Below, piece by piece: positions 51,901 to 64,000 of a stretch of DNA of 64,000 nucleotides. A model generated the notes under the pieces. It worked only from the letters and a program-made list of their open reading frames with translations. It did no database searches and was not told where the DNA came from. The stretch lies in assembly GCA_013397115.1 (NCBI GenBank), contig VWZW01001228.1:1294200-1358199 (forward strand). The letters run 5' to 3'. Both the position numbers and the translations under genes were made by a program. The first letter of the stretch is position 1, and each line of letters begins with the position of its first letter. This DNA is from Edolisoma coerulescens (Eukaryota; Chordata; Aves; Passeriformes; Campephagidae).

Positions 51901-52531
51901 ATCTGATGATGTTTCTGATGACCATCAGCTGCTTCTTGGTGGTCTCAAGTCTTTTTGGAATGAGAGGGTGACAAAGCACAGGGAAGTATCACCAGAACTA
52001 TTCATTGGCATTTCAGTTCGCAGTTCAGTCAATGTGGCTGCAGACCTATGGACTACTTGAGTGCTTTTAATGCAAATGCAGAGCAGGCAGAAGGAACAAC
52101 AGGAGAAGAGTGTGAAGGCTATGCTGCTGTGAGCCACGCTTCCCAGTGAGCGCCAAGGCATAAAGCCACGCAGAAACTGTACAGCATTGTCAGTCCTGGT
52201 GATGATCTGGCCTCCTTTTAATTGGTGTGGCTGTGGGATGCTCTGTAGTCTACTGTGCCAGGTATGGATCAAAAGAGGTTGTCCTTCTGTCAACGGTTGC
52301 AACCCCCTCCAGGTTTCCCTGCTTGCCATCCTGGCCAATCTTTTCCCTGATCACCGGTAGCTACAGTCAGTGGCTCTGCATTTCCCAGGCTGCCCATACA
52401 CCTGGGCAGGCATGAGAGATTCCTGGTGAGTGGAAGTCCTTTGGTTTATCAGCATCAGCCATGGGAGCCTAAAAAGGTCAGAAAACTGAATTTGGAGTAA
52501 CTCTGAAACAAAGATATTTAAATACTTGCAA

Positions 52532-52542
52532 GGGGGGGGGGG
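52532..52542 (+). repeat. Poly-G run (11 bases)
   Basis: An uninterrupted G11 tract followed by TGG. Such runs are prone to length errors in sequencing. Confidence 0.85.
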
Positions 52543-54521
52543 TGGACCTCTCTTGCTCTATGGACTAGCAACAGAAATGTGCTATAAAGAAGAGGTATCT
52601 TTTAATATCTTTCTGGGAAATTATGGGTTAGAACTTTAATCTCCTGAACACTGATTCCCAGGGAAAAACATGCAATGATCTCCCCTAAGGGGAAGAGGGA
52701 CATGTGTGTGTGTACCTGCATTCTGGAGGATAAGCGACAATCTGAAAACCTAATTACTGTGACACACTGTTCTTTTCTCTTCCTTCCCCAGTAGTTCCCC
52801 GGAGTCCTTCCTTTTCATGAACTAATGAACTATTTTATTCAAGAGCTGCTTGAAATGAGTTGAGCAGAGGCAATCCTCCTGAAAAAGTCTGATCCTCTCC
52901 TTGTCAAGGGAAAGCTATACAATTACAAAGAAAACTTAGTTAAAAATTTGCTAAATACTATGTACATTCCAGGAGCTATGTGTGTGTTTGAACTGTGTAA
53001 ATGCAGTACAGATGTTAAAAAGTAAATATTTTTCTACGGAAACAGCAGATGGGAGGATTAGACACCTCCTAATAGTGTGCAGTATTCTTGCCTTCGTAGA
53101 AAACCAGGCAAAATTTGTTTGTGTTAGGAAGAAGGTGGTGTCCATTTAAGGATACACACTATATGGCAATTTTAATAATCTATTTCTATTGATTAATAAA
53201 GTCAGTAAAACAAAGGATCAGTCTGGTCCTTTTGTTTTTCTAAGCCTGCTGGAGGGATGCTGTGATTCTGTTCTGCTGGGCTATTCTCACAGTTTGATCA
53301 TCCTATTATCCACTGCCTTTGTCAGGTGGAAATGTGGACTTTCCAGAAAGGTAAATGTGTGTCTTAAAGATATAGATGAAATTTGGGCTAAATATGGAGT
53401 TGAACACAATTCTCAAACCTCAATTTCTGCTGCTTTTAGCAGAAGGGTATAATTCCTCTAGAATATGTTAAAAACCTTTTGAACATTAAATCTGGTGTCT
53501 GTGCTTGGGCAGCATACAGTGAGGAAAAAAATGAGTAGCATTATATTAAAAGGCATTTTAGTTATTCACCTTCTTTTAAAAGTCAAGCTATTTGCTTGTG
53601 GTTTAAATTGTGTTCCTTCCTTCCCAGAGTTGAAGAAATTTTAAAAAAATTGATTTATTTTATTTATTTTTCCTAAAGATGTAATGTGTTTTATAACTTT
53701 CTCAGGATTTCTGAACTGGGTATTTAAACATAACAAAGCCACAAAACCTTGAATGGAAATGGACTTGAAATCCCTATTACTTTTGGGCACCAGTTGAAAT
53801 TTCTTGCTCACCCTGTTGTTAGCTTTCCAAGGAGGAACTGCAGGCTTACCAAATGTGGTCTTTGGGTTTCATGCCTGGGCTGAAGTGTCTGGCTGAGGTT
53901 TTTTCATCACCCCATGCAGCTCTGCAGTCTCTCTGCTCAAAAGAGATCAAGGACAGAATAAGCAACAAGAGCAGTGGCTTTCTTGCCTCCCTGAGGCGTG
54001 CAGGAAGAGTTTTGCATTACTGCTGCATCTGTCCCAGTTCTGCAGCTCAGAACACCTGTGAGCCCAGGGCTTTATGAGCACTGTGGCCACAAGAAGTTAG
54101 CAAATGTCTGCTTGGTTACCTGCTGCCAGCAAGCACGTGGCAGGTCTGCTTGCTATTGCTCACCCTCTGCTCTAATGCACCCTTGTACTGTTTCCTTGGT
54201 TATGGCTCAGGGTGCTTCATGGGCTCTAGACAGGGAATAGGCAGATGGTATCATGTATGCACTGTCTGCCCCACTCCAGCAAACCCTGCAGCAACCCTGA
54301 CAGCATAATCTTAGCATCTATGATTCTTTGATGCCTCCACCTCTCTCCGCTCACTTGTGGTCTTTCTCAGCTGCTGCAGTGTATCTCCATTTCTTCTCCC
54401 GGAGGTGACAGGAGTGATGTCCCTATCTCATATTTCACAGATCCCACCTCAGCTACACTCTGGGGTTCAAAGTGCCATCATGCACGTGAGCCATCTCCAT
54501 GACTTCTTGGAGCACTGCTCA

Positions 54522-55060
54522 CATAGAATCGCAGAATCATTTAGATTGGAAAAGGCCTTTAAGATCATTATGTCCGACCATTAACCCAGCACTGTCAAGT
54601 CCACCCCTAAACCATGTCCACCAAGTGCCACATCTACATGACTTTTACATACCTCCAGGGTTAATTGAACCCCTTCCCTGAGCAGCATGTTCCAACAACT
54701 GACCACCCTTTTGATGAAGAAATTTTTTCTAATATCCAGTCAAAACCTCCTTTGGCACAACTTGGGGCCATTTCCTCTTGTCATATTACTTGGGAAAAAA
54801 AGACCAACCCCCACCTGACTCCAGCCTCCTTTCAGGTGGTTGTAGAGAGTGATAAGGTTCCCCCTGAGCCTCTTTCTCTCCAGGCTAAACAACCCCAGCT
54901 CCCTCAGCTGCTCCTCATCAGACTGGTGCTCCAGACCTTCCCCAGCTCTATTGGCCTTCTCTGGACATCTCAGCCCCTCCACATCATTCCTGAGGAGCCC
55001 AGAACTGAATGCAACACTCCAGGTGTGGCCTCAGCAGTGCCAAGTACCGGTGATGACCAT
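54522..55060 (-). mobile_element. CR1 LINE, 5'-truncated fragment, antisense
   Basis: The + strand starts CATAGAATCGCAGAATCATT, then AGATTGGAAAAGGCCTTTAA, and runs through TGTTCCAACAACTGACCACC, CTTGTCATATTACTTGGGAA, CTCCAGCCTCCTTTCAGGTG, AGGTTCCCCCTGAGCCTC, CTCCAGGCTAAACAACCCC and AGCTCCCTCAGCTGCTCCTC. It then reads GAATGCAACACTCCAGGTGT and GGCCTCAGCAGTGCCAAGTA. This is the reverse complement of the CR1 3' end and extends further toward ORF2 than the copy at 46.5 kb. A 142-codon + strand open frame within it is antisense to the LINE and not a gene. Confidence 0.93.
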
Positions 55061-56149
55061 GCTTCAGTTTGCAAGAACACAGACATGTACTAAAGGACAG
55101 AAATTAAATCGAAGCACCAGGGTGTTCATGCTGGTTAGTCTGGTTAAGTCTTTGCATATCCACAGTTGCCAAGAATGATCTTGCAGATACTACCAGGAAA
55201 ATGTGAGTATCTATGCAGGAAAAGCTAACTTCACTTTCTAAGAGATGCGTGGTGGAGCTTCATCAGAGGGCCTTCAAAAAATTGTGAGTTTGGCCCTTTC
55301 TAGGCAGAACAGGGGAGGCTCAGATGCTCCCTGTAGCAACATTAATCCACAGGAAGTCACTAAGCCAACAGGATGCCCTCACAGTTAAAAGGAGGAAGGA
55401 CTTAAATGCTTCTGTCAATAAGTTTTGCGTGTATTTTCCTCCTGTTTTCACCAGCCGGTATGAGAAGTGAAGATGGACATTTGGCTTTGCCAATCTACAG
55501 CATATGAGAAACATTTTTTATTTGAGAAGGGTGGGATTTTTAGTGCTGAAAAAAGGCTTTTTCATCTAGACTGAAAATAAATAAACCCACATGCTCAGTT
55601 GTTGGTAATGTCAAGGTTTTTAGTGACTTTTAAAAATTGTGTTTTCATGGTAAAATCAATCTCTTAAAATACTGTTTATCAAAAATCCAGGTCAAAAGAT
55701 AGCTTAAGGACTTTTCCAAATAATGTTTGCAGTAAAACTTACCTGAAAAACTGAAAGAGGAAAGAATTGGAAGGCAAACCTTCCTTTTTCAAAGAAGCCA
55801 CCGCCACCACTGAAGGAGAGATGAAAAGTCCTCTTTTTTATTTTTTTTTTCCTTCTTCAGGGTGCTGGTTGTTGTGGCTGTATCCTGTTTTTCCTCTTCT
55901 TGATACTGAAGGGCATGGAGTGGTCACAGCTCTATTTTATGTGTCCATTAAAATAAGGTGAGCAAGAGCTCATTGTGCTTTGAAGGTGGGATCCAAAGAA
56001 AACTGGCCTTTGTCACTGAGTTTTGTGGTGGCTTGACCAGCACAGGCAAAAAACCAGCAGATGAGAAAGCAAAAAAAAATTATGTGGTTGCTCCTTATAA
56101 GGGCCTGGGTCTTTTGCTTCTCCTGTGCAATGTGGACCTGACCCACCTC

Positions 56150-56570
56150 ATCATGAATTTTTTGCTTTACCCTCCTTTATGATCACAAAGGGATCCTGTG
56201 CTTGAGTGAGGTTCAAACATTGAAAATCCTGTTTATGCCTGTAGTAATTCCCTGTAGGCAATAACGTCAGTGCTGGCCACTTGTCCCAGCCTGATCCTGT
56301 GCTAGTAATGAGTATTCGCAGCATGCATTTCAGTGTCTGATTAAATCTTTCTGAAAGGCCATCTGTTTGAGGAGGATGTGGCATTGGCTTTAATACTTTT
56401 TATACCTAGTACTCAATGCTGCTCTTTCATGACCTGAGACATAAAGTTTGTCCCCTTGGTTAGTTAGCAACTTTCCTGATACTCTTATCAGAGAAAATAA
56501 TTGAATCAGGGCTGTTGCAACCCGGTGGGTCACTGTGCATATTTGGGGAAATGTTCCTGCGTGCTCAAGC
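56150..56570 (-). pseudogene. Decayed Ty3/Gypsy-type retroelement integrase (core domain relic)
   Basis: Read on the - strand, a segment at about 56565-56436 resembles the integrase core around its second catalytic Asp. It includes TALIQLFSLIRVSGKLLTNQ, where families usually have LTDQG, so the Asp is replaced by Asn (codon 56459-56461). A separate frame then carries HPPQTDGLSERFNQTL at about 56381-56334, matching the Gypsy HPQTDG-x-ERFN signature and retaining the third catalytic Glu. A further frame contains YRELLQA, a stop, and TGFSMFE (about 56263-56220), matching the downstream AYRE-QASTGFSPFEL region. Frameshifts and stops show that it is dead. No LTR, reverse transcriptase or RNase H was recognised nearby. 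Confidence 0.7.
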
Positions 56571-58639
56571 CACAGAAATTTCACACACCCAATGAGGCTT
56601 TGTTGTGTCCAGGCCTGAGAAAAAGGTCTCTGTTTTCTGGACAGGGAGTAAAGCACATCCAGCTGCCTTTCTTTTATAGCACTCAGACTTGAATCTGATG
56701 CGGTCATATATATATATCTGTTGGTACATGCCAAATCAGTAAGTAATCTGGCCTTTCTGCTGCATGTTTTCATCTGTGCAAAATAGCCAGCCTAAGCAGT
56801 GTTAAATCTGTCTTTCAGGGTCATCTTCCTATAGGCTTGGAAACACAGTTTGCCTTTGTGATTCTGTTGGCATAAAGAAAATCTTGCCCAGCCTATCTTT
56901 TCCTGCTTCCTGTCATTTGTTTTCCTTCATGGTATGGTCTCAGTATTCACCCCTTCAGCTGAAAGGGAAAACTGTTACCCTGAGGTTGTGCACATTCCCT
57001 TTCTTTTGTAACTTGTCTCTCTTACTGTTCTTCATCTCTTCTTTACTTTACCCTTACAGTGTACTCCCCACAAGTTTCTCAGAAGATTCTACTTGAGGTC
57101 ACTGAAAGCCCTTCCTTTTCCTTCTTCATCTGTGATCTGGGTGTGGGGTTTTCAAACCAGCAAGCAAAAGGAATTTTGCATTAAATTAAATAATCTGGAG
57201 ATTAGCTTTCTGCACAGCAGAGTGGTTGTCTCTAATGCCAAGGTGGGATATGAGATCTAATCTTTGTTTACATAGTCTTTTGTTTGTTTTTGCTTACTGT
57301 TGATCTAAATCTGCAAGGGGCCTATTGACTAGGACCAGGAATTTCATGTATAAATTTTACCTTGCTGTTTAGAGCAATAGCATGTTTGGGTACTTTCCCA
57401 CTACAAGCAGGCTTTCTTCTGACGTGTGGAACTAGAGTGTAGCATCTAAATTCTTAATTTAGAAAAAAAATCATGGATTTACTGACCTAATTGCAGTAAC
57501 AGAGCTTTCCCTTTCTCTGTCAGTTTTAACAATTTCAGTTTTGTCTTTCCCATTTCATCCTTTTTTTTTTTTCTTTCCTTCTATCTGTTGTTGGTTCACC
57601 ATTCTTCCTTCTTGAGTCGCTTCCAGAGCCAGAAGGGGAGTTGCAGTACTTGCGGTATTAGTAGGTGATCTTTGAATTTGTCTCTTCGTCTTTCTGTGTC
57701 TCTGTTTGCCTACAGTGACCTGTCCTAGCCCCACGCACTGCCTCCTTTTTGCAATACAGTGTGACCTTTTCTGAAGCAGTTATGAAAAAGCTGTTCCATG
57801 GTATTTCATTCTTGTTCAACCATCTTGTCCATCTTTTGGCGTGTTTTGATCTCTGGAGGTTTTTTCCTTGATCTGTCTCAGCTGTTGCCATCTAGTTTGC
57901 ACTCCTTTGATATTTCTCCCTTTTCTCTTGTGTCTACTTACCTTAGCAGATCTATGCTCCTACTGATAAGAGGCACTGACAGTCCATCTTGCCAGCAGGA
58001 GAACTGTTTAAGTGGCCAGCATTTGGATGCCAAGTGCATGAAGTTGCTTTTCTCTTTAACATGGCGACGAGTCAGTCTGACCATCTCCGTGCACAAAGGC
58101 GACCAGCTTTGTTTGCTGGGGCAATTCTCTTCTTGCCACCGTGTCCAGGCTGCCCCAGGGGCTGCCTCTCCCCACCTGCCCCTCCCTCCCCCCAGCCTTC
58201 TGGGGCCAGCAGAGCCAGAGGCTTTCGCTAGACCCCGTATCTGGATTTTGAGGAGAATTTAACATTAGAGTTACTTATTATGGAAAACGACAGATTGTCT
58301 GTCACAGGTAACCTCGAGGAGAGGCTTGCTGAAATGTGCCCTCGATGTCAGCTGGCTACGAGGCAGGAATCCCTGCATGGTGTTTTCCGTCTGCCTTTTG
58401 TTAAGAGCAGCCTGAAGGATGGTGGTGATTCCTCTCCCTCCTGAAAATCCACCTAGAAAATCCTGCATCCGTGGCAGTCAATGCTGCCTTGCCCTGCCTT
58501 CACAGCCTGTGAGGGTTCAGGGCTTTCTCCTCTTCCTTCACAGCATCTACCCTTCATTTTTCCCTCCCGCTGGGATAAGCAAGCTATATCTAAGGGAGAC
58601 AGAGACTAAAGGGGAGCTGAGCACCTCCTTTCTCTCTTC

Positions 58640-58935
58640 AACAGAAATTTACACTTTTTAATAATGTAATCTCAATTAAAAACATACCAATTAAAATGGG
58701 CTTTTTAGTAGCTCTCTGGGGAGAAGGAGCTATAATTCACATTAAAATGTAAAGCTTCAGAAGCAGGGAGAGCTAGGTGCTTTGCAAGTGCCCGAATATT
58801 CAGTGATTTTAATTACAGTGGAAACTTGATAAATTGCTTTGTGCCACAATCCATTATTAACAGCTTAATGAATATCACTGCTGCCTCTTTTAAACTGCTC
58901 CACGCTGAAAATGATTGTCAGTATTTCAGTTGTGA
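58640..58935. promoter_or_regulatory. AT-rich, ATTA-dense stretch, candidate conserved non-coding element
   Basis: The segment has many homeodomain-core words (ATTA/TAAT): AATTAAAA at 58674 and 58690, TTTTAATTAC near 58808, CCATTATTAACAGC near 58851 and CTTAATGAATATC near 58864. It has no simple-repeat structure and no mobile-element signature. Such composition is common in deeply conserved developmental enhancers. This is inference from composition alone. Confidence 0.25.
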
Positions 58936-61900
58936 ACTCTGATTTTTTGGCATGTCTGTATATTTGCCCCTTAAAGAGAGAAGGTGGGTGAAAGTCTGCA
59001 GGCTTGGCTTTGGGTCTGGCTAAGTTCTGCTGGCTGCAGCATCCTGGGAGAGAGAGACAGGTGGAAAGATGGAGAGGTGGAAAACACTATTCCCAATACT
59101 ATTTCACCACAATTGGGACTGGCCAGGGTTTAAATCTGCCCCTTGCAGTTGAGGAGCAATGTCTTTGAGCATGCAAAGAGCCAAAGAAGGGATCACCAGA
59201 TCACGAGGCTGCCTTTACATTTGCTGTTTCTCTGCGTAATACACATCAAGGGCAGAGGACTGCTTGGGGTGTCTGCTCATGGGTAAAGGGAAGCAACAGT
59301 GTCACAGCCCATGGTCAAACGTGCTGCTGCTGAGCTTATTTTGGAGTGAGCAAGGTGCCAGTTGGTTTGAATTTTCCAGGTTTTAGCCAGCAAAAAGCTG
59401 ATTTGAGGCATGGAATTGGGCAAGTCCTTTTGGAATGCTGAAATGTGACCGGTGGTTGTGCTCAGCTTTGAACAGAGCTAAAACAGTTATTTTTCTCTTG
59501 ACAGTTATTATGGCTGTAATTGTGCTAATGTTACACATATTTATATGTGTATTTGTAGTAAAATGGTACCTTTCCCCCACTTTTCAAAGCAGCTTAATGT
59601 TTCAAGGATAAAGGTTATTCTTAGGAATGATATTATTTTAGATACTAACAGCAGGTATAGGGGGCTTATACTTGTGCCCCATTGAAGTGTTAAATCAGGG
59701 GAATTTAAATAGCCATGGTCTGGCTTCTATGCAATTTATTATTTATTGTGGGTGCTCTGTTTTCAGTTGATCATGTGGTCAGACCAGAGGGTCACAATCC
59801 CCAAAGGGGATTACTGGCAGGTGTTGACAGGATCTTGACAAGATCTGAGTGAGATGCAGGATAGATCTCAGGACAGAAACGACTGGGAACTGCTCTTTTA
59901 ATTCAGAGACCTCACAAGTGGCTGTATGGGATAAACGTGATTTTCCTGAGTATCTTGGGGGTTTGCTGTTATTATTCTAATTATGTTTTTCTGAAAAATA
60001 ACAAAAATGTATTCACTTTCACCATCTCAGAAATGCTAACATTATTCATGATGGTGTTAACTTGCACCCTGCCAATTACACAGGACTCTTCTGGGTCATT
60101 ATATCGATAATTACAGACCCGATTTTATTTTTTTCTTGTGAAAAATCTTTCGTTGACAGAGTAGTAATGATGCCTGTAAGTTCCTTAAGTATTGCTCAGT
60201 CAGGGATATGTAAGATGTGGGAGATGTCCTTGTATTTTTGGGGAGAAAGACAGCTCGTATTTGGCATGCTGGTAATGTTTCTGCGGTTGTATTTTTAAAT
60301 TTTTTTTTTAGTTTGACTTTAGGAAGCATTCCAGGCTGTCATTTTTCATGTATCCCTGTACTGGCAGAGGACAAAGTGGCAGGCAGTATATAAAATGTCA
60401 TCTAATTTTTCTTTTGTTCTTTAATTCACACACACGTGCTGCTTCTGTGTGTTTATCAGTGTGCACAAAATGCCTATATTTGCAAGATAATAGCTGTGTA
60501 AATATTAGAAAGTCATATTGAAACTCCGTGAAGGAAAGGAGAGCAGGGGGAGAATCCTTCCTGCTACCGAGGAGCCATCTATTGGATAAAACCCATAACT
60601 GAACCGAGCATCCATGAAACTGTGGAGGATAACACAGTTTGTTATTGCTCACTGGTTAGCTGAAAATAATCCTTTCCTTCCCAGTGCTTTCACCCACTGT
60701 GTTAAAAACCTGTATCCCTTCATGCACACGAGTCATGAGAGTCAGATATAGATGTGATTTGTGTACTTACAGTAAAAGCCAGTTTAATATAGCTGAAAAT
60801 CCGGGATAAATCCTAATGTAGGGTGCAGGTGTGATCATGAATGGATAAGCCGGCAGTAGGATTGCCTGCCAGCAGTGGAGAGCAGTTGCTTGAAGAAGTG
60901 ATAAAGACAATTTTTTTCCCCCATATTGTTAATAGAGAATATAAATAACATCAACTGTACATTTTTTTAGGAGTACGTGCCATTTATGTCAGTCTCAAAC
61001 CCATGATTAGTTTAGTTAAGAAAAATTTTTTTTTTAGTTTCCTGAAATTACTTTAAGGCATCACAAAACCAAATAATGAGCTGTTCCTTCCCTCAAAACA
61101 TATGCGATCTATATGTTGTGTGATGCAGAAAGAAAGGATCTTGAACAAACCCTGGGGAGAGATGAGGGAGGGCAGGATGTGAGCAGTAAATTCCCTGAAT
61201 GGCCCCGAAATGTCCTGATGGCTCTTCAAAGTGAGCGGTGGGGCTTTGCAAGGATGTTAAAAGGAGCATATGGGGCAGGAAGAGCAAAGAGTAAGAAAGA
61301 AATAATGAGATTCCTCTGTGTTTTCTTGAATGTCAGACAACTGCTAAAACAAGAAATTATTATTAATCTGGAATTAAATTTAAGCAAATAAAATTGTAAT
61401 GTGTGGCAAGTAGAAAGAAGCAGAGGGCTGCCTGCAACAGCAGCCTTTAGTCAGCAATTTGAGTCAGCAGAGGGTCAAGCTTCTGGGCATCAGACACTTA
61501 GCCAAAAACACTCCCTTCCTGCATCCTCCCTTCCTCGTGCAAATAACAGAGGAGAAGAGTGTCACAGGGTTTAGTGGGAGGCCAGATGAGCTTTGGGAGA
61601 GGATGCATGCATGCAGTGTGAAGCAGGGTGGACAGCTTGCTGCTGGTTTGGGGATGGGTGCCTGTGCCACATGCTGGCATGCATGGCAGGGCCTGGCCTG
61701 AGCTGTTCTTTCTCCCCATCACTCAGTTATTTCTTGTCTTGTGTTTCCACACTGTGTATTCTGATAATGTCACTCCTCCCCCTTCAGGCAGCAAAACACG
61801 TGTGGGGCAGGAGAAGCTCAGCTACCGCACATGCAAATCCAATATTTATTGTTTGCACTGTGATAATGCCATGAGTCATTATCAGAGTGGTGTTATCCTG

Positions 61901-62968
61901 AATGTTTTGCAAATACAGAATGAGGAGGTTGCTGTCCACTGATATTTGCTGCCACTGTCTCTTGCTCACCACGATGCAGAGACTGGGAAAGCTGGATGGG
62001 ACTCTGTAGCCACTGAATTTTGGGCTGTTTTCTGAGCCTTCCCCAAGTGTCCACGCGACGGAGGGAGCTGTGCGGGTTATGCTGTTGTGCTGTGACCTGG
62101 GCTGAGGCTGCCAGTCCAGTATGGCAGAGCTGCCAAGCAGCTGCCACAACCTACATGACACTTGTTTGCCATTAGACTGAATTTCATGGTGAAAAACTCT
62201 GTGCTTGTCTTAGATACCTGAGCCTGGTGCTGGAGGGAAACTCCCCAGAGTCAGAGACAATGGCCAGTTCAGTAGGGGTGTAAATGGACCCTGCTGCAGA
62301 CAATCCCTTGATTTTACACTGAAGAGCCACTGGGAGGGTTTCCAGCTCTCTAGGCAAGCTGTGGGTTTCTCTGTGGGCCCACACAGTTAATGAAACAACC
62401 AAATAGGAGTTTCCCACCCATAACTGTAGTATCTCTTCATCCTACATATCACTTTAGCCAAGGCAGGCCTTTGGCTAGGATCTTAAATCCAGTCTCCTCC
62501 TGAAAGGGTTGTAAACATCTGTATTAACATTATGTCAGCTACAAACAGTTCTTTGCTTTCTCTTCATTCACTAAAAATTAGATCTGAAATTCAGATTTGT
62601 TTTCATCCCTGGTCTGTGTGGGACCATCTCGAGAAGGAGACTGCTGTTTTTCAAGATGTGAGCCCTCTAGTGCCACTTGCAGCCATATAAACAGAGGGGA
62701 GATGGGTCACTAACAAAATCTTGCTTTTAAGAATTCCCTCCAGCTTTATTTTCAGGTTGAATTAGGCTTACCCATCCCTCTGTGAGCTACTAATGCTTTA
62801 ACTTTGCATTTTGAAGGTCAGAAAGGTGCAAAATTTTTGAGGAAGAAACTATCAGTACCTGTGCACTCTTCTCTCCTGTGAATGGAGGCACTACTACGTG
62901 AAAATAATTTTTCAGCAGTTTGATTTTTATGTTATCAGCATGCTTTATTAAAGATATTTTGAAATTTT

Positions 62969-62988
62969 ATATGCATATATATATATAT
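62969..62988. repeat. (AT)n microsatellite
   Basis: ATATGCATATATATATATAT-type dinucleotide run with a single GC interruption. Confidence 0.8.
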
Positions 62989-63079
62989 GAAAACATGTGC
63001 AGGTTGTGGAGTTGCAGACTTTATGGATGTAGCTGGTGAAATCTAATGATTTACAATATCTGTGGTGACTTGCTGGAGG

Positions 63080-63290
63080 AGGGGAAACCTCTGCAGTGAC
63101 GAAAAAGGTCCAGTGCTGGAGTGGACTGCCTGGGGACACCGTGGGAAGTCAGGGATTCCTGAGTTTTTAAGAACAGGTTAGACAAACAGCTGTCAGTGCT
63201 GGTTTGGTTGATGTTGCCTTGTGGCAAGGGGATGAAGCAGATAACTTGCTGAGTTCCTTCCAGGGCTCCTTCCCCTCTGTGATGATGCTT
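63080..63290 (+). repeat. Old CR1 LINE 3' tail, sense
   Basis: GGAGTGGACTGCCTGGGGAC at 63118-63137 matches the CR1 block ggaatgggctgcccagggag. It is followed by GATTCCTGAGTTTTTAAGAA and CAGGTTAGACAAACAGCTGT (CR1: ctggaggtttttaagaa, naggttggacaa). The copy ends with GAGTTCCTTCCAGGGCTCCT and a CTGTGATGATG tail in place of the usual ttctatgattctatga. Divergence is high and no coding part remains. Confidence 0.65.
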
Positions 63291-64000
63291 TTGCCTTAAA
63301 CTCTTTGAGTCTGTGTAAATCTGTTTTCATCCTGGGTCTTAAAGGGTTTTCTGAGATCATCATTAGCTTCTCTTCACGGTGTTTTATAAGATTTGATGTC
63401 TGTTGTACTGATTTTACAGATGGAGAAGCTGCACCAACTATAACTGTGTTTTACAGGCAAAAAAGGGAGCGCAGCTTAAAGCATCTCAGCTGCTGTGGAA
63501 GTGGCAGTGCTTTAACCAGTAAATCATATTGGCCACTTTGCAGGTTAAGTGGCAAACTTAGCCAATAAAATCCATATCATATTCTAATTTAGGCTTACTC
63601 TTGGCTTTATTTTTATCTTTTCTTTTTTAGAAGAAGGCTGGTCACATAGAGAAGATATGTTTTGTTGCCAAATTTAATGCTTTCTATTGTCAGGTGCCTT
63701 CATCTATTTCCTGACCTACCTGCCCCTCCTGGGGGCAGCTTTCATTTTGCCTTCTTGCGACATTATTGTAAGGACACTTCTCTTTCAAGTAGCAAGCAAA
63801 GGCATTGCTGTGACTTCTGACATCAAATGCAGTGTTATTGAATGCTCACAGGGTTCTCTTATAAATGTGAACTAGGGTCAAAAACTTGCATACAAGATTA
63901 GTGATGATAGTACATGAAAATACCATGTCCAAAGTTACACAAAATCTTCTCAGTCTGGGGTTTTATTATAAATATTAAAATCAGATCAGGCTGGCAAAAG

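Larger units (their letters stand above)
47412..64000 (+). other. TBXAS1: TBXAS1 downstream intron, more than 16.5 kb, open at the window end
   Basis: The intron starts with GTAAGG and no acceptor with a matching next exon was found, so it is at least 16.5 kb long. It holds the TTTCA low-complexity array at 48.2-48.95 kb, a CR1 at 54.5 kb, the decayed Gypsy-type integrase at 56.2-56.6 kb, an AT-rich ATTA-dense stretch at 58.65-58.93 kb and an old CR1 tail at 63.1 kb. I cannot exclude a small unrelated gene in the interval, but no open frame shows a recognisable domain. Confidence 0.7.

Noticed and set aside
54665..55093. 142-codon + strand open frame
   Set aside because: It lies within the antisense CR1 fragment and is read on the non-coding strand of the LINE.
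56570..56773. Upstream part of the - strand frame as the integrase zinc-binding domain
   Set aside because: It has scattered Cys and His, but their spacing does not match the HHCC pattern clearly, so I limited the integrase call to the core region.
57798..58262. 154-codon + strand open frame
   Set aside because: No family resemblance. The proline-rich end comes from a local C-rich stretch, and other frames are open over the same bases.
47412..64000. Search for the next TBXAS1 exon (start of the H and I helices)
   Set aside because: I looked for an acceptor followed by a basic RRRDFLQ-like segment or an AGYE-T oxygen-binding motif and found none, so the exon is assumed to lie beyond the window.

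Overview
The window looks like intron-rich nuclear DNA from a bird. It contains short, diverged CR1 LINE copies that carry the CATAGAATC-type terminal repeats usual in birds, one ERVL-like solo LTR of a type common in avian genomes, and a few old MIR-like SINEs. Coding density is very low. Nothing prokaryotic, such as operons or ribosome binding sites, is present. There is one short assembly gap of 26 N at 14714-14739.

The only protein-coding gene I can support is on the + strand: five consecutive internal exons of thromboxane-A synthase (TBXAS1, cytochrome P450 CYP5A1). The exons are 8755-8851, 35287-35403, 42590-42678, 45151-45299 and 47281-47411. All have GT/AG splice sites and compatible phases, and together they encode about 194 continuous residues without a stop. 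They correspond to about residues 80-273 of the human enzyme: the end of the N-terminal substrate-entry region, the C-helix WxxxR heme-propionate motif, and the D to G helices. The N-terminal membrane anchor must lie upstream of the window. The I helix, the ExxR motif and the heme-thiolate cysteine must lie downstream, because I found no matching exon in the last 16.6 kb.

Layout: 1-8754 is the 3' part of an upstream intron and includes a CpG-enriched patch near 1.3-1.9 kb. 8852-35286 is a 26.4 kb intron holding two MIR-like copies close to the exon, a CR1 tail, the gap, a third MIR-like copy, an ERVL-type solo LTR and an old CR1. 35404-42589 holds a compact CpG-rich block with an RFX X-box-like palindrome and two inverted CCAAT boxes, which is a good candidate cis-regulatory element. 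42679-47280 carries two short introns, one with a CR1 copy. 47412-64000 holds a roughly 770 bp TTTCA-type low-complexity array with a higher-order repeat, another CR1, a decayed Ty3/Gypsy-type integrase on the - strand, an AT-rich homeodomain-motif-dense stretch, and an old CR1 tail.

I see no new multi-gene system. The observations most worth following up are the structured TTTCA array, the Gypsy-type integrase relic (Ty3/Gypsy elements are scarce in birds), and the RFX/CCAAT block inside the gene.
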